Made by a program: the position numbers and the translations under genes. Positions 18,192 through 26,763 of a stretch of DNA of 42,303 bases are shown in pieces; within the stretch, counting starts at the first letter, position 1; each line of letters opens with the position of its first letter. The notes under the pieces were generated by a model that worked only from the letters and a program-made list of their open reading frames with translations, did not search any database and was not told the origin of the DNA. The DNA comes from Chromatiales bacterium (GTDB lineage Bacteria > Pseudomonadota > Gammaproteobacteria > Chromatiales > Chromatiaceae), in NCBI GenBank assembly GCA_028278145.1, contig JANQEV010000132.1, positions 1-42,303 of the forward strand, given 5' to 3'.

Positions 18192-20272
18192 ATAGTCACT
18201 TCCGATAGGGTGTGCTGATGCTTGTGCCTGGTTTCACGAATCACAAATGGAACCTTTACCGGATCACCCTGTAGCTCAAACCCACTATCTAGATGTTCAT
18301 GTAGACCATCGAGTGTGGTAACAGGTTCGCCGTCTCTCTTGAAACCACCCAGCCATCTATCCCTGGGGGTGAACTCCTCCAACCAGGTGTAGGGCGATGC
18401 AATCAGCAGTATCCCGCCGCTGTTGATGCGGTTGGGGATTTCATTCAGGAAGCGTGCCGGGTTATGCAGACGGTCAATCAGATTCGCAGCGATTACCAGA
18501 TCATAGCCGCTGAATCTGGGTTTAAGATTGGTAGCATCCTGCTGCATGAAATTGATATTGGAATAATCCCCGGTCAGTCCCAATTCTTCCAGGGAGCGTT
18601 CCTGGAAGCTCACCAGGTCACCTTCTTCCTGGCGTTCATAGCGGATACGTCTGTTGGCTTGCATACGGGCACCCACCTGTACAAAACGGGCAGAAAAATC
18701 CAGGGCATCCACCGTATCAAATGTACCGGCAATCTCAAACGCTGCCCGGCCCACAGAACACCCGATATCCAGTGCCTTGCCTTTTGGTCCATCGCCCACG
18801 GCTGCAAGGGCCAGTTTTGCAATGGCCTGGGGAAAATTCGGAATACCAAAATACTCATCTCCAAAATGAAATTCACAATACTGGGATATCAGAGCATCGG
18901 TTTCATAAACATCGAAACTGGTTTTTACCGCTGTATTGGAGACCACATAACGAAATCCGGAATGCTGGTAGAAATGGCGGCGAAATGCATAGCGGCTGTG
19001 CAGGGCAATCTCATTACCGGTAGAAATCCATGATCCACCTTTAATCAGATTATGCTGGTTATCGTAGGTGGGTACGGTAAAGTCGTCATAGAGTGGGTGT
19101 ACCTCGAAGCCATCAAAAGGGTAGGTAGGTGTTTCGTTCCACTGCCACACATTGCCCACCAGGTCGTAGAAATCACCGTGGGGAAATCTGGTTACCGGGA
19201 CCGATGATGCAAAGTGTTCCAGATTCCAGTTGGCAGGAACCGGGTGCTCGTGATGCTCCACATCCAGTCCGGTTACCTGCAGCAGACGGCGATATTCCGC
19301 CTCGTCTGGCATACGGACATTGGAACCGGTCTGTTCGCTCTTCCAGTTACAGAATGCCTTGGCCTCGAGATAGCACGCCTCCACCGGCCAATCCATGGGC
19401 AGTGGTATTTCTTCGGTCATCAGACGCAGGTGATAACTGCCTGGTTTACCGTGCCAGAACTCGGGCATCTCTGCTTTATGGTAATTCCGCCATGCCAACC
19501 CCTCATCATCCCACCAGGTGTCATTGCGATAACCACCGGCTTCCATAAACTGGAGATACTCACCATTGGAGACCAGGTAACGTGAAGCCTGAAACGGGGC
19601 GACCTCGATTTCACAGTGTCCATATTCGTTATCCCAGCCGTATAGCCGGTGCTCCCGCTCCTTTCCCATCCGGATAGTTCCGCCCTCAACGCCAATGAGG
19701 CTGTTCATAGGTGCGTCGCCAGTTTCACTGCAGGCGGGGAATGCATGGTGGGGTTTTACCTTTTCCAGCTCCAGTTGTCGGATGAGTACCGAGCTGGTCT
19801 CCAGGTGAATACGCTCATGCTCTATACCCATCATGACCGGCCATAATGGACTGTCCCATCCAATGGGCAGGGTGAAATCAACCCGGTCTATCAAATCACA
19901 TACCAGCGCCTTTACCTGATCACGGTAGTTGCGCACCTCCTGCACCGATGGCCAATCGTAGTTGTCCTCGTTCAGGTCGTCCCAGCTCATCTCATCCACG
20001 CCAATGGCAAACTGCGATTCAAACCTGGGGTTTACCCTGGTATCGATCAGCTTGGCCAGGATGAGTTTGTTAATGAAAAAGGTGGCGGTGTGTCCGAAGT
20101 AGAAAATCAGCGGATGGCGCAGGGGCTGGGGGCGGGCATAAAAAACATCATCGGAGGCAAGGGTTTCAAACAGGCGTTCATAGATTTCCCAGGTGTTGCT
20201 GAAATAGGCCCTGATCTCAGATCGCTTCTGTTCCACATCTCCTGTAGCGAGATCGATATTCTGGGTAATCAT
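18176..20272 (-). CDS. ovoA: 5-histidylcysteine sulfoxide synthase / 5-thiohistidine methyltransferase
   Basis: 698 residues, the full three-domain OvoA layout. The N-terminal DinB-like region supplies the iron site: His61 (FGHTATFFINKL) and His152/His156 in EHERIHLET. A formylglycine-generating-enzyme-like domain spans about 195-445 (GGTIRMG, VGNVWQWNE, KGGSW, RYAFRRHF). The C-terminal SAM methyltransferase starts near 480 with LDIGCSVGRA at 501-510. OvoA joins the sulfur of cysteine to C5 of histidine using O2 and then methylates the imidazole of 5-thiohistidine to give ovothiol A, a redox-protective thiol. It overlaps ovoB by 16 bp. Confidence 0.92.
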   Translation of the reverse strand: MITQNIDLATGDVEQKRSEIRAYFSNTWEIYERLFETLASDDVFYARPQPLRHPLIFYFGHTATFFINKLILAKLIDTRVNPRFESQFAIGVDEMSWDDLNEDNYDWPSVQEVRNYRDQVKALVCDLIDRVDFTLPIGWDSPLWPVMMGIEHERIHLETSSVLIRQLELEKVKPHHAFPACSETGDAPMNSLIGVEGGTIRMGKEREHRLYGWDNEYGHCEIEVAPFQASRYLVSNGEYLQFMEAGGYRNDTWWDDEGLAWRNYHKAEMPEFWHGKPGSYHLRLMTEEIPLPMDWPVEACYLEAKAFCNWKSEQTGSNVRMPDEAEYRRLLQVTGLDVEHHEHPVPANWNLEHFASSVPVTRFPHGDFYDLVGNVWQWNETPTYPFDGFEVHPLYDDFTVPTYDNQHNLIKGGSWISTGNEIALHSRYAFRRHFYQHSGFRYVVSNTAVKTSFDVYETDALISQYCEFHFGDEYFGIPNFPQAIAKLALAAVGDGPKGKALDIGCSVGRAAFEIAGTFDTVDALDFSARFVQVGARMQANRRIRYERQEEGDLVSFQERSLEELGLTGDYSNINFMQQDATNLKPRFSGYDLVIAANLIDRLHNPARFLNEIPNRINSGGILLIASPYTWLEEFTPRDRWLGGFKRDGEPVTTLDGLHEHLDSGFELQGDPVKVPFVIRETRHKHQHTLSEVTIWKKK

Positions 20273-20704
20273 GCATGCTCCTGCTTTATATTAAGACTAG
20301 AGTAACGAAAAATTCAGCTCAAGATAAAGTGGATATACGGACTGCTACAGCAAATCGATTCAATTATTTGGAATCTCTGATTAAGTCCATGATGGCCGAG
20401 ACGCTGCCTTTGCGTCTTGAGATGCAAGGCGGCTTGTACAGCTAATGGCCTTAGTCCTTAGCAAACAAGCCAACACAGCTGATCTGGCGCAAAGGTGCGT
20501 CCCTATGGGTTTGCGCCAAATGGCGCGCTCGCTGTGTTGTGGCGCTTGCCGTATAGCTTTGGCATGCGGCCTGCGCACCACGCCTCGCGATCATCGCCAT
20601 TTGAACCCAAACTCGGCTCATCAGCGACTTGATCAGAGGTTCCTTAGCTTGAAGCAGTACGAGACCAATCTCCCAACAGCTGCTGTTTCCTGTAAAATCG
20701 CGCC
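20273..20704. other. ovoA-mnmG intergenic region containing a repeat element
   Basis: 432 bp between divergent ovoA and mnmG, mostly taken up by the inverted-repeat-bounded element at 20370-20643. No gene is supported. Promoters for both flanking genes must lie here or within the element. Confidence 0.6.
20370..20643. repeat. MITE-like element bounded by 18-bp terminal inverted repeats
   Basis: The left end GGAATCTCTGATTAAGTC and the reverse complement of the right end (20626-20643) agree at 16 of 18 positions. The 274-bp interior has no coding potential but holds a GGCTTGT...ACAAGCC hairpin. The loop of that hairpin contains AATGGCCTTAGTCCTT (20444-20459), a 16-mer found again at 33818-33833. 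The left end also matches the start of the element at 25520 at 16 of 19 positions. Confidence 0.65.
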
Positions 20705-22582
20705 ATGTTTTATGCAGACAGATACGATGTGATTGTCATCGGCGGTGGCCATGCCGGCGCTGAGGCCGCCCTGGCGGCTGCACGCATGGGTGCCAAGACC
20801 CTGTTGTTATCCCATAACATCGAGACCCTGGGGCAGATGAGCTGTAACCCGGCCATCGGTGGTATCGGTAAGGGTCACCTGGTGAAAGAGGTGGATGCCA
20901 TGGGTGGTCTCATGGGCCATGCTGCTGATCTGGCCGGTATCCAGTTCCGTACTCTCAATTCACGCAAGGGTCCTGCGGTACGTGCCACCCGCGCCCAGGC
21001 CGATCGGGTGCTGTACAAGGCAGCGGTCCGCTATGCCCTGGAAAACCAGGCCAACCTGGATCTGTTCCAGCAGGCGGTGGATGACCTGATCATCGAGAAC
21101 GATCAGGTAGTGGGTGTGGTAACCAAGATGGGCCTTAAGTTTCAGGCCGGTTCAGTAGTACTTACCGCAGGAACCTTTCTGGGGGGACGTATTCATATCG
21201 GTCTCAGTAACTATGAAGGGGGCCGGGCCGGGGATCCACCATCCAATGCCCTGGCTCAACGGCTGCGGGAACTGCCTTTTAATGTGGAACGGTTGAAGAC
21301 TGGTACTCCACCCAGGATCGACAGCCGCAGTATCGATTACTCGCTGTTGCAGGAACAGCCCAGTGACACCCCCCTGCCGGTGTTCTCCTTTTTAGGTTCG
21401 GTGGAGGAACATCCCACCCAGGTCTCCTGCCATATCACCCATACCAATGAGCGTACCCACGAGATCATACGCGGTGGCCTGTCCCGTTCGCCCATGTATA
21501 CCGGCGTGATTGAAGGAGTTGGTCCCCGCTACTGTCCCTCTATTGAAGACAAGGTGGTACGTTTCTCCGATAAGGATTCCCATCAGATCTTCATTGAGCC
21601 GGAAGGATTGGATGTGAACGAGGTCTATCCCAACGGTATCTCTACCTCCCTGCCATTCGATGTGCAGTATGAACTGGTGCGCTCCATGCGTGGTTTTGAG
21701 AATGCCCGTATCATGCGCCCGGGATATGCCATCGAGTATGACTTCTTTGATCCGCGGGATCTGCACTCCAGCCTGGAGACCAGGTTTATCCAGGGGCTGT
21801 TCTTCGCCGGACAGATCAACGGCACCACCGGTTACGAAGAGGCCGCAGCCCAGGGGCTGCTGGCCGGATGCAATGCAGTGCTTAAAGTGCGAGAGCAGGA
21901 GCCATGGTGTCCACGCCGGGATGAGTCCTATCTGGGTGTACTGGTGGATGACCTGATCACCCGCGGTACCAGTGAACCCTACCGTATGTTTACCAGTCGT
22001 GCCGAGTATCGCCTGCTGTTGCGCGAGGATAATGCCGATCTGCGTCTCACCGGGAAGGGCAGGGAGTTGGGACTGGTACCGGATGAGCGTTGGGCGGCAT
22101 TTGAGCAGAAACGGGAATCCATAGAGCAGGAGCGACAGCGCCTGCACTCCATCTGGGTACATCCCGGCAGCCCGGCCGCAGAACAGGCCACAGCAGAGAC
22201 CGGCACTTCCATCTCCCGTGAGGTACGAGCCCTGGAACTGTTGGCGCGCCAGGAGATCTCCTATGCCGGACTGCAGCAGCTACCTGGGATAGGCCCGGGG
22301 GTTGAGGACCCCAAGGTGGCGGAACAGCTGGAGATCCAGTGCAAGTATGCCGGCTATATCAAGCGTCAGCAGGTGGAGATCGAACGCCAGCAGGCCAATG
22401 AGGCGGTAAGGATTCCTGAGAGCCTGGATTATGAACAAGTACGTGGTCTCTCTTCCGAGGTGCGGGAGAAGCTGATCCGCAGCCAGCCGGAGACCATCGG
22501 GCAGGCCGGGCGTATCCCCGGCGTTACCCCGGCAGCCATATCCCTGCTTCTGATCCATCTGAAAAAGCGGGGCGGCAAGTGA
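20705..22582 (+). CDS. mnmG: tRNA uridine-5-carboxymethylaminomethyl(34) synthesis enzyme MnmG
   Basis: 625 residues. MnmG is an FAD enzyme that forms a complex with MnmE to build 5-carboxymethylaminomethyl-uridine at the tRNA wobble position. The N-terminal dinucleotide fold reads [21 protein letters not shown] (about 8-28). Also present are [17 protein letters not shown], the [25 protein letters not shown] signature near 365, [19 protein letters not shown], and a C-terminal helical domain with LPGIGP. It overlaps rsmG by 4 nt. The promoter must lie in or near the repeat element directly upstream. Confidence 0.97.
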   Translation: MFYADRYDVIVIGGGHAGAEAALAAARMGAKTLLLSHNIETLGQMSCNPAIGGIGKGHLVKEVDAMGGLMGHAADLAGIQFRTLNSRKGPAVRATRAQADRVLYKAAVRYALENQANLDLFQQAVDDLIIENDQVVGVVTKMGLKFQAGSVVLTAGTFLGGRIHIGLSNYEGGRAGDPPSNALAQRLRELPFNVERLKTGTPPRIDSRSIDYSLLQEQPSDTPLPVFSFLGSVEEHPTQVSCHITHTNERTHEIIRGGLSRSPMYTGVIEGVGPRYCPSIEDKVVRFSDKDSHQIFIEPEGLDVNEVYPNGISTSLPFDVQYELVRSMRGFENARIMRPGYAIEYDFFDPRDLHSSLETRFIQGLFFAGQINGTTGYEEAAAQGLLAGCNAVLKVREQEPWCPRRDESYLGVLVDDLITRGTSEPYRMFTSRAEYRLLLREDNADLRLTGKGRELGLVPDERWAAFEQKRESIEQERQRLHSIWVHPGSPAAEQATAETGTSISREVRALELLARQEISYAGLQQLPGIGPGVEDPKVAEQLEIQCKYAGYIKRQQVEIERQQANEAVRIPESLDYEQVRGLSSEVREKLIRSQPETIGQAGRIPGVTPAAISLLLIHLKKRGGK

Positions 22583-23211
22583 GCGCATATCCGGATAGCT
22601 GGGAACCACAGCTTACAGATGGACTGCGTGAGATGGGGCTGGAGCTGACTGCGGAGCAGAGTAAAAAAATGCTGGATTATCTGGCCCTGCTGATGAAATG
22701 GAATCGGGCCTACAATCTCACTGCCATCCGCAATCCAGAAGAGATGGTGGCACGTCAGCTGTTGGACTCTCTCTCCATCCTGCATCTGGTGCAGGGAAAA
22801 CAGATTCTGGATGTGGGCACAGGTGCCGGACTGCCGGGAATCCCTCTGGCCATCTGTATGCCTGAAGCAAGCTTTACCCTGCTCGACTCCAATGGCAAAA
22901 AGACCCGCTTTGTTCAACAGGCGAAGCTGGAACTGGGTTTAGACAACGTGGAAGTTAAACACTGCCGAGTGGAGCAACTGGACACAGATGGCGGGTTTGA
23001 CACCATAACCAGCCGTGCCTTTGCTGCACTGCCAAAGATAGTTGAACTGACGGCGCAACTGCTGACGCACCAGGGCATACTGTTGGCCATGAAGGGGACC
23101 CTGCCCCAGGAGGAGGTGGAGGAGTTACGGCAGACAGGGGCCGAGGTGGAAATAACCCGCCTGGAGGTACCCCGGTCTGGTGAGCGTCATGCTATTATTA
23201 TTCGTCGTTAA
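22579..23211 (+). CDS. rsmG: 16S rRNA (guanine(527)-N7)-methyltransferase
   Basis: 210 residues from GTG, overlapping the mnmG stop (GTGA). RsmG (GidB) uses SAM to methylate G527 of 16S rRNA. The family entry [19 protein letters not shown] is followed by [11 protein letters not shown] and the SAM motif [15 protein letters not shown], then [12 protein letters not shown] in the C-terminal half. The position directly after mnmG and before parA is conserved in gammaproteobacteria, though here two extra genes intervene before parA. Confidence 0.96.
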   Translation: MSAYPDSWEPQLTDGLREMGLELTAEQSKKMLDYLALLMKWNRAYNLTAIRNPEEMVARQLLDSLSILHLVQGKQILDVGTGAGLPGIPLAICMPEASFTLLDSNGKKTRFVQQAKLELGLDNVEVKHCRVEQLDTDGGFDTITSRAFAALPKIVELTAQLLTHQGILLAMKGTLPQEEVEELRQTGAEVEITRLEVPRSGERHAIIIRR

Positions 23212-23346
23212 GCTCTGGATCACACTTCCATATCATCCAGAGTTTCTGTAACTTTACATACCAAAGATACAACGGGTATGGTGGGTAGTGAGGCACACAA
23301 TTCTACCAACCAGACTGATACCAAAATAAGTAACGGAGACTACATC

Positions 23347-24039
23347 ATGAAAGCATCCCCAAAACTATTGCTACAAATAATGGCCTCACTGTTGCTCCTG
23401 GGTTTTGCCATGGGAGTGAGTGCAGACGACCGTTGGGTAACTTCTAACTATGGTGGCAAGGTAGTCGACAGCGATGGTGATTGTGTCAAGGCAATGGATG
23501 GCAGTCCCGTCATCTGCCAGAACGATTCAGATGGGGATGGTGTGACCGATGATTTAGACAAGTGTCCGGATACGCCCAAAGGTGTAGCGGTGGATGCTGA
23601 GGGTTGCCCGCTGGATACAGACCGCGATGGTGTCCCTGATCATCTGGACAAATGTCCACAGACTCCAATGGGAGCTACCGTGGATGAGGTTGGCTGTATG
23701 CTGCAGCTGATACTGAATAACGTTGAATTTGAAGTTGACAGCTCAGTGCTGAAACCTGGTGCCAGGGCCAGCCTAGATCAGGTTGCTGATGCACTGAGAG
23801 GCCGTCCAGACGTCAAGAGCATGAGTGTTATTGGCCACACAGACAGCACCGGATCCGATGCCTACAACCAAAGACTGTCGGAACGACGGGCAGCAGCAGT
23901 GGCGGACTATCTGCGTAATAGTGGAGCCAGTATTAGATTCATCAGCTCAGGAAGAGGTGAGTCCCAGCCCATCGCAGATAATGAGACTGAGGCAGGCCGG
24001 GCCAGAAACCGTCGGGTGGAGTTGAATGTAATCCGCTGA
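23347..24039 (+). CDS. OmpA-family outer membrane protein with TSP3-type calcium repeats
   Basis: 230 residues from ATG at 23347, chosen because an ACGGAG Shine-Dalgarno and a signal peptide (MKASPKLLLQ...GVSADD) follow it; an upstream in-frame ATG at 23278 would put 23 residues before the signal. Two thrombospondin-type-3-like repeats (DSDGDGVTDDLDKCPDTPKG and DTDRDGVPDHLDKCPQTPMG) precede an OmpA C-terminal peptidoglycan-binding domain (about 120-230) with IGHTDSTGSDAYNQRLSERRA and the final NRRVELNVI. It has no N-terminal beta-barrel, so it probably links the envelope to peptidoglycan. A strong terminator follows. Confidence 0.9.
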   Translation: MKASPKLLLQIMASLLLLGFAMGVSADDRWVTSNYGGKVVDSDGDCVKAMDGSPVICQNDSDGDGVTDDLDKCPDTPKGVAVDAEGCPLDTDRDGVPDHLDKCPQTPMGATVDEVGCMLQLILNNVEFEVDSSVLKPGARASLDQVADALRGRPDVKSMSVIGHTDSTGSDAYNQRLSERRAAAVADYLRNSGASIRFISSGRGESQPIADNETEAGRARNRRVELNVIR

Positions 24040-24064
24040 TTCTGACAAAGCGTGAACTGTAGCA

Positions 24065-24094
24065 ACGGGCCTGCATCTAATGATGCAGGCCCGT
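24065..24094 (+). terminator. Rho-independent terminator after the OmpA-family gene
   Basis: A 13-bp perfect GC-rich stem (ACGGGCCTGCATC / GATGCAGGCCCGT) with a TAAT loop, followed by TTGCTTTG. The T-run is short but the stem is very strong. Confidence 0.82.
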
Positions 24095-24165
24095 TTGCTT
24101 TGGACCACATGTTGGCTTGGTGGTAACGTATCCGGGATGATGCAGCCGTGATATTGGAGGCAGAG

Positions 24166-24465
24166 ATGGAATCAGAGATTATTGGCAGTTGCTGGAGTTG
24201 TGGTGCTGGCCTCAAGAGTAGTGACTATGGGCGTGAGACCAACTGCCTTGGTTGCAGCCGCCCAACCCGGGTGTGTCTGAACTGCCGCTGGTATGCACCA
24301 TCTCGCCCCAACGCCTGTGAAGAGCCAGTGGCAGAACCGGTAATGGAAAAGGATAGATCCAACTTCTGCAATTTTTTTGAGCCTGCTAGCGGCAAGGGTG
24401 AGGATCAGGACTCAAAATCAGATGCAGATCACCTGGCCGCGGCGGAAGATCTGTTCAAATTTTAG
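24166..24465 (+). CDS. small zinc-ribbon protein
   Basis: 99 residues from ATG 24166. This start is chosen because GGAGG lies 5 bp upstream, whereas the longer GTG ORF (24148) begins before that Shine-Dalgarno. Three Cys pairs, CWSC, CLGC and CLNC, form a likely double zinc ribbon, followed by W/F-YxP, a Cys in ACEEP and the conserved-looking MEKDRSNFCNFFEP. I recall a widespread uncharacterised family with the pattern C..C..Y....C.E....v.dK...FC.FF. The C-terminal tail is acidic. No function is known to me. It lies 245 bp upstream of parA. Confidence 0.8.
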   Translation: MESEIIGSCWSCGAGLKSSDYGRETNCLGCSRPTRVCLNCRWYAPSRPNACEEPVAEPVMEKDRSNFCNFFEPASGKGEDQDSKSDADHLAAAEDLFKF

Positions 24466-24709
24466 CCAGATTACCTTGTAATATCCGCTATCTTCCCCCC
24501 TGCCTATGGCTGCAGAAGATCCGCTGAAATGGTCTGTGAGTAGTCGTTCGCTGCTAAGTCATTGATAATCTAGCCAGCAAACACGCCTGTTGTCACAGGG
24601 AACTGTGTCCCCGGTATGCTTTGCGGTTGTGTTCTGATATTCTCACTCGTCTGCTCTGCGCTCAAGGGAAACCGGGCGCTATCGTAATAAGAATGTGGAA
24701 GACGGTTCC

Positions 24710-25495
24710 ATGGGTCGAGTTATCTCAATTGCAAATCAGAAAGGCGGCGTGGGTAAAACCACCACCACCATCAATCTGGCAGCATCTCTTGCCACCCACG
24801 GCAAGAAGATCCTCATGTTGGACCTTGATCCCCAGGGCAATGCCACCATGGGGAGTGGGGTGGACAAGTATGGCTTGGATCTCTCTTCCTATGATGTGTT
24901 GTTGACCGATGTACCCCTGGCGGAGGCGGTGGTATCTTCGGACAAATCCGGGTTTGATGTGCTTCCATCCAATGCTGACCTGACCGCTGCTGAGGTGGGG
25001 CTGATGAATGCACCCATGAAGGAGAAGCGTCTGAGTCTGGCGCTGGCTCCGGTGCGGGACAGGTACGACTATATTCTCATAGACTGCCCGCCTTCTCTGA
25101 ACATGCTTACATTGAATGCGCTGGTGGCCTCTGATGGGGTAATCATACCCTTGCAGTGTGAGTACTACGCCCTGGAAGGACTCACTTCATTGCTGGATAC
25201 CATTCGCCAGATTCAACAGAGCCGTAATGCCGACCTGGAGATTGAAGGAATCCTGCGTACTATGCACGATCCAAGAAATAACCTCTCCAATGATGTATCC
25301 AGCCAGCTTATCTCGCATTTTAATGAGCTGGTGTTCCGTACCGTTATTCCCAGGAATGTGCGGATTGCCGAGGCCCCGAGTCATGGTCTGCCAGTAATGG
25401 CTTATGATAAAACCTCCCGTGGTGCCATCTCATACCTGGCCCTGGCGGGAGAATTTCTGCGTCGAAACGAACAGCGAAGTGTAACGGCCGTCTGA
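24710..25495 (+). CDS. parA: chromosome partitioning ATPase ParA (Soj)
   Basis: 261 residues from ATG 24710, matching the usual family start (MxxVIxIANQKGGVGKTT); a GTG 15 nt upstream is an alternative. The deviant Walker A KGGVGKTT lies at 11-18 and Walker A' is LMLDLDPQGNATMGSGV; Walker B is ILIDCPPSL. ParA binds DNA nonspecifically as an ATP dimer and moves ParB-parS complexes after replication. parB follows but is separated by a 204-bp hairpin-rich spacer, unusual for genes that are normally almost contiguous. Its parS targets are in recF. Confidence 0.96.
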   Translation: MGRVISIANQKGGVGKTTTTINLAASLATHGKKILMLDLDPQGNATMGSGVDKYGLDLSSYDVLLTDVPLAEAVVSSDKSGFDVLPSNADLTAAEVGLMNAPMKEKRLSLALAPVRDRYDYILIDCPPSLNMLTLNALVASDGVIIPLQCEYYALEGLTSLLDTIRQIQQSRNADLEIEGILRTMHDPRNNLSNDVSSQLISHFNELVFRTVIPRNVRIAEAPSHGLPVMAYDKTSRGAISYLALAGEFLRRNEQRSVTAV

Positions 25496-25519
25496 TTAAT
25501 CAGGCGACATGTTGATTTA

Positions 25520-25668
25520 GGAAGCTCTGAATAAGTCCATCCAGGACTTATCAGAGCATGGAAAGTAAAAATTGTGATTTTTACTTTCCTTCATTTTTAA
25601 GTGCCTGTAGCGCTTAAAAATGGCAGCACGTCCTTGTGCTGCAGGAACCTCTTAGATAATGAGGTTCC
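25520..25668. repeat. five consecutive hairpins (MITE-like element) between parA and parB
   Basis: Back-to-back inverted repeats: 25524-25557 (GCTCTGA...TCAGAGC with AAGTCC/GGACTT, one bulge); 25560-25589 (GGAAAGTAAAAAT/ATTTTTACTTTCC, perfect 13 bp); 25593-25621 (ATTTTTAAGTGC/GCGCTTAAAAAT, one G-T pair); 25623-25642 (GCAGCAC/GTGCTGC); 25644-25668 (GGAACCTC/GAGGTTCC, followed by TTATTTTTAT). The left end GGAAGCTCTGAATAAGTCC matches the terminal repeat of the element at 20370. The last hairpin could terminate transcription, so parA and parB may not be fully coupled. Confidence 0.8.
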
Positions 25669-25699
25669 TTATTTTTATCTTTTGAGTTGGAACTGACAG

Positions 25700-26587
25700 A
25701 TGGCAGCAAAAAAGCGAGGGCTGGGACGAGGCCTTGATGCTCTTCTAGGTGGGGCTTCAATCTCCGAGGATAAGCCAGAAAAAAGCAGCGGCAAGCAGAC
25801 CCAGAATATCAATACCCTGCCGGTAGATGTGATCGAGCGCGGCCGCTATCAGCCAAGGCGTGACTTCAATCCAGAGAGTTTGCAGGAGCTGGCCGATTCC
25901 ATTGCCGCCCAGGGTGTGGTGCAGCCAATAGTGGTTCGTCCTATAGAGCAGGAAGGTCGTTATGAGATTATCGCCGGTGAGCGACGCTGGCGTGCTTCGC
26001 AACAGGCAGGGTTGGATGAGATTCCTGTAGTTATACGGGATGTGCCGGATCAGACCGCCATGGCCATGGCGTTGATTGAAAACATTCAGCGCGATGATCT
26101 CAACCCGTTGGAAGAGGCACAGGCACTACACCGGTTATTGAATGAGTTTGAGCTTACACATCAGAAGATTGCCCAGGCCGTTGGTAAGTCCCGTACCACG
26201 GTAACCAATCTGTTACGGTTACTGGATCTGAACAGCGACGTCAAAGAGTATATCGATACTCGCAAACTGGAAATGGGCCATGCCAGGGCGCTGCTTGGGT
26301 TAAAGGATCAGGCCCAGAGTGATGCTGCCCGCCAGGTAGTCAACCTGGGACTTTCGGTGCGTGAGACAGAAAGATTGGTGCGCAGGCAGTTGGGGGAGGG
26401 CAAGGAGAAGGCGCCGGCCAAGAGCACACAGGTAGAGGATCCAAACGTGCGTCGTTTGCAGACAGATCTATCAGATAAGCTGGGCGCCAAGGTCAAGATC
26501 CAGCAGGCAGCATCCGGCAAGGGGAAGCTGGTAATCGCGTATAACAGCCTGGATGAGCTGGAGGGTATACTGGAACATTTCCAGTGA
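25700..26587 (+). CDS. parB: chromosome partitioning CTPase ParB (Spo0J)
   Basis: 295 residues. The N-terminal LGRGLDALLG is the ParA-interacting segment. The CTP-binding N-domain shows GRYQPR, GVVQPIVVR, GERRWRA and ENIQRDDLNPLEEA. The helix-turn-helix (HQKIAQAVGKSRTTVTNLLRLL, about 155-176) reads parS, and the C-terminal part is a dimerisation domain. ParB loads at parS, slides as a CTP clamp and recruits ParA and SMC. The two GTTCCACGTGGAAC sites in recF are its predicted targets. Confidence 0.96.
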   Translation: MAAKKRGLGRGLDALLGGASISEDKPEKSSGKQTQNINTLPVDVIERGRYQPRRDFNPESLQELADSIAAQGVVQPIVVRPIEQEGRYEIIAGERRWRASQQAGLDEIPVVIRDVPDQTAMAMALIENIQRDDLNPLEEAQALHRLLNEFELTHQKIAQAVGKSRTTVTNLLRLLDLNSDVKEYIDTRKLEMGHARALLGLKDQAQSDAARQVVNLGLSVRETERLVRRQLGEGKEKAPAKSTQVEDPNVRRLQTDLSDKLGAKVKIQQAASGKGKLVIAYNSLDELEGILEHFQ

Positions 26588-26696
26588 TTAATAGGGGTAT
26601 TTAGAGAGTTTTATTGCTTAAAAGAGCGATAATTTCTATAAAAGAAGAGCGAGATTCCCAAGCGGGAATAAAATTATAAATTTATTCGCATATTGA

Positions 26697-26725
26697 TTGA
26701 CCTTATCATTTAAAAACATTATAGT
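26697..26725 (+). promoter_or_regulatory. sigma-70 promoter of the atp operon
   Basis: TTGACC (26697-26702), 17 bp, TATAGT (26720-26725): five of six matches at both hexamers with ideal spacing, in an AT-rich context about 40 bp before the first atp gene. Transcription would start near 26732. Confidence 0.75.
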
Positions 26726-26763
26726 TCGCCACCTGATGCGGGGCGTCTCTATGGAGGTGGGGT

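Noticed and set aside
18464-19033. 189-codon plus-strand ORF opposite ovoA
   Set aside because: It is the complement of a strongly conserved enzyme gene and shows no domain or start signal.
20590-20625. tRNA-like T-loop (GGGTTCAAAT on the minus strand)
   Set aside because: The bases on either side cannot form a T stem, and no acceptor or anticodon arm is present.
25520-25668. CRISPR-like repeat array
   Set aside because: The hairpins differ in sequence from one another and there are no constant repeats with equal spacers.
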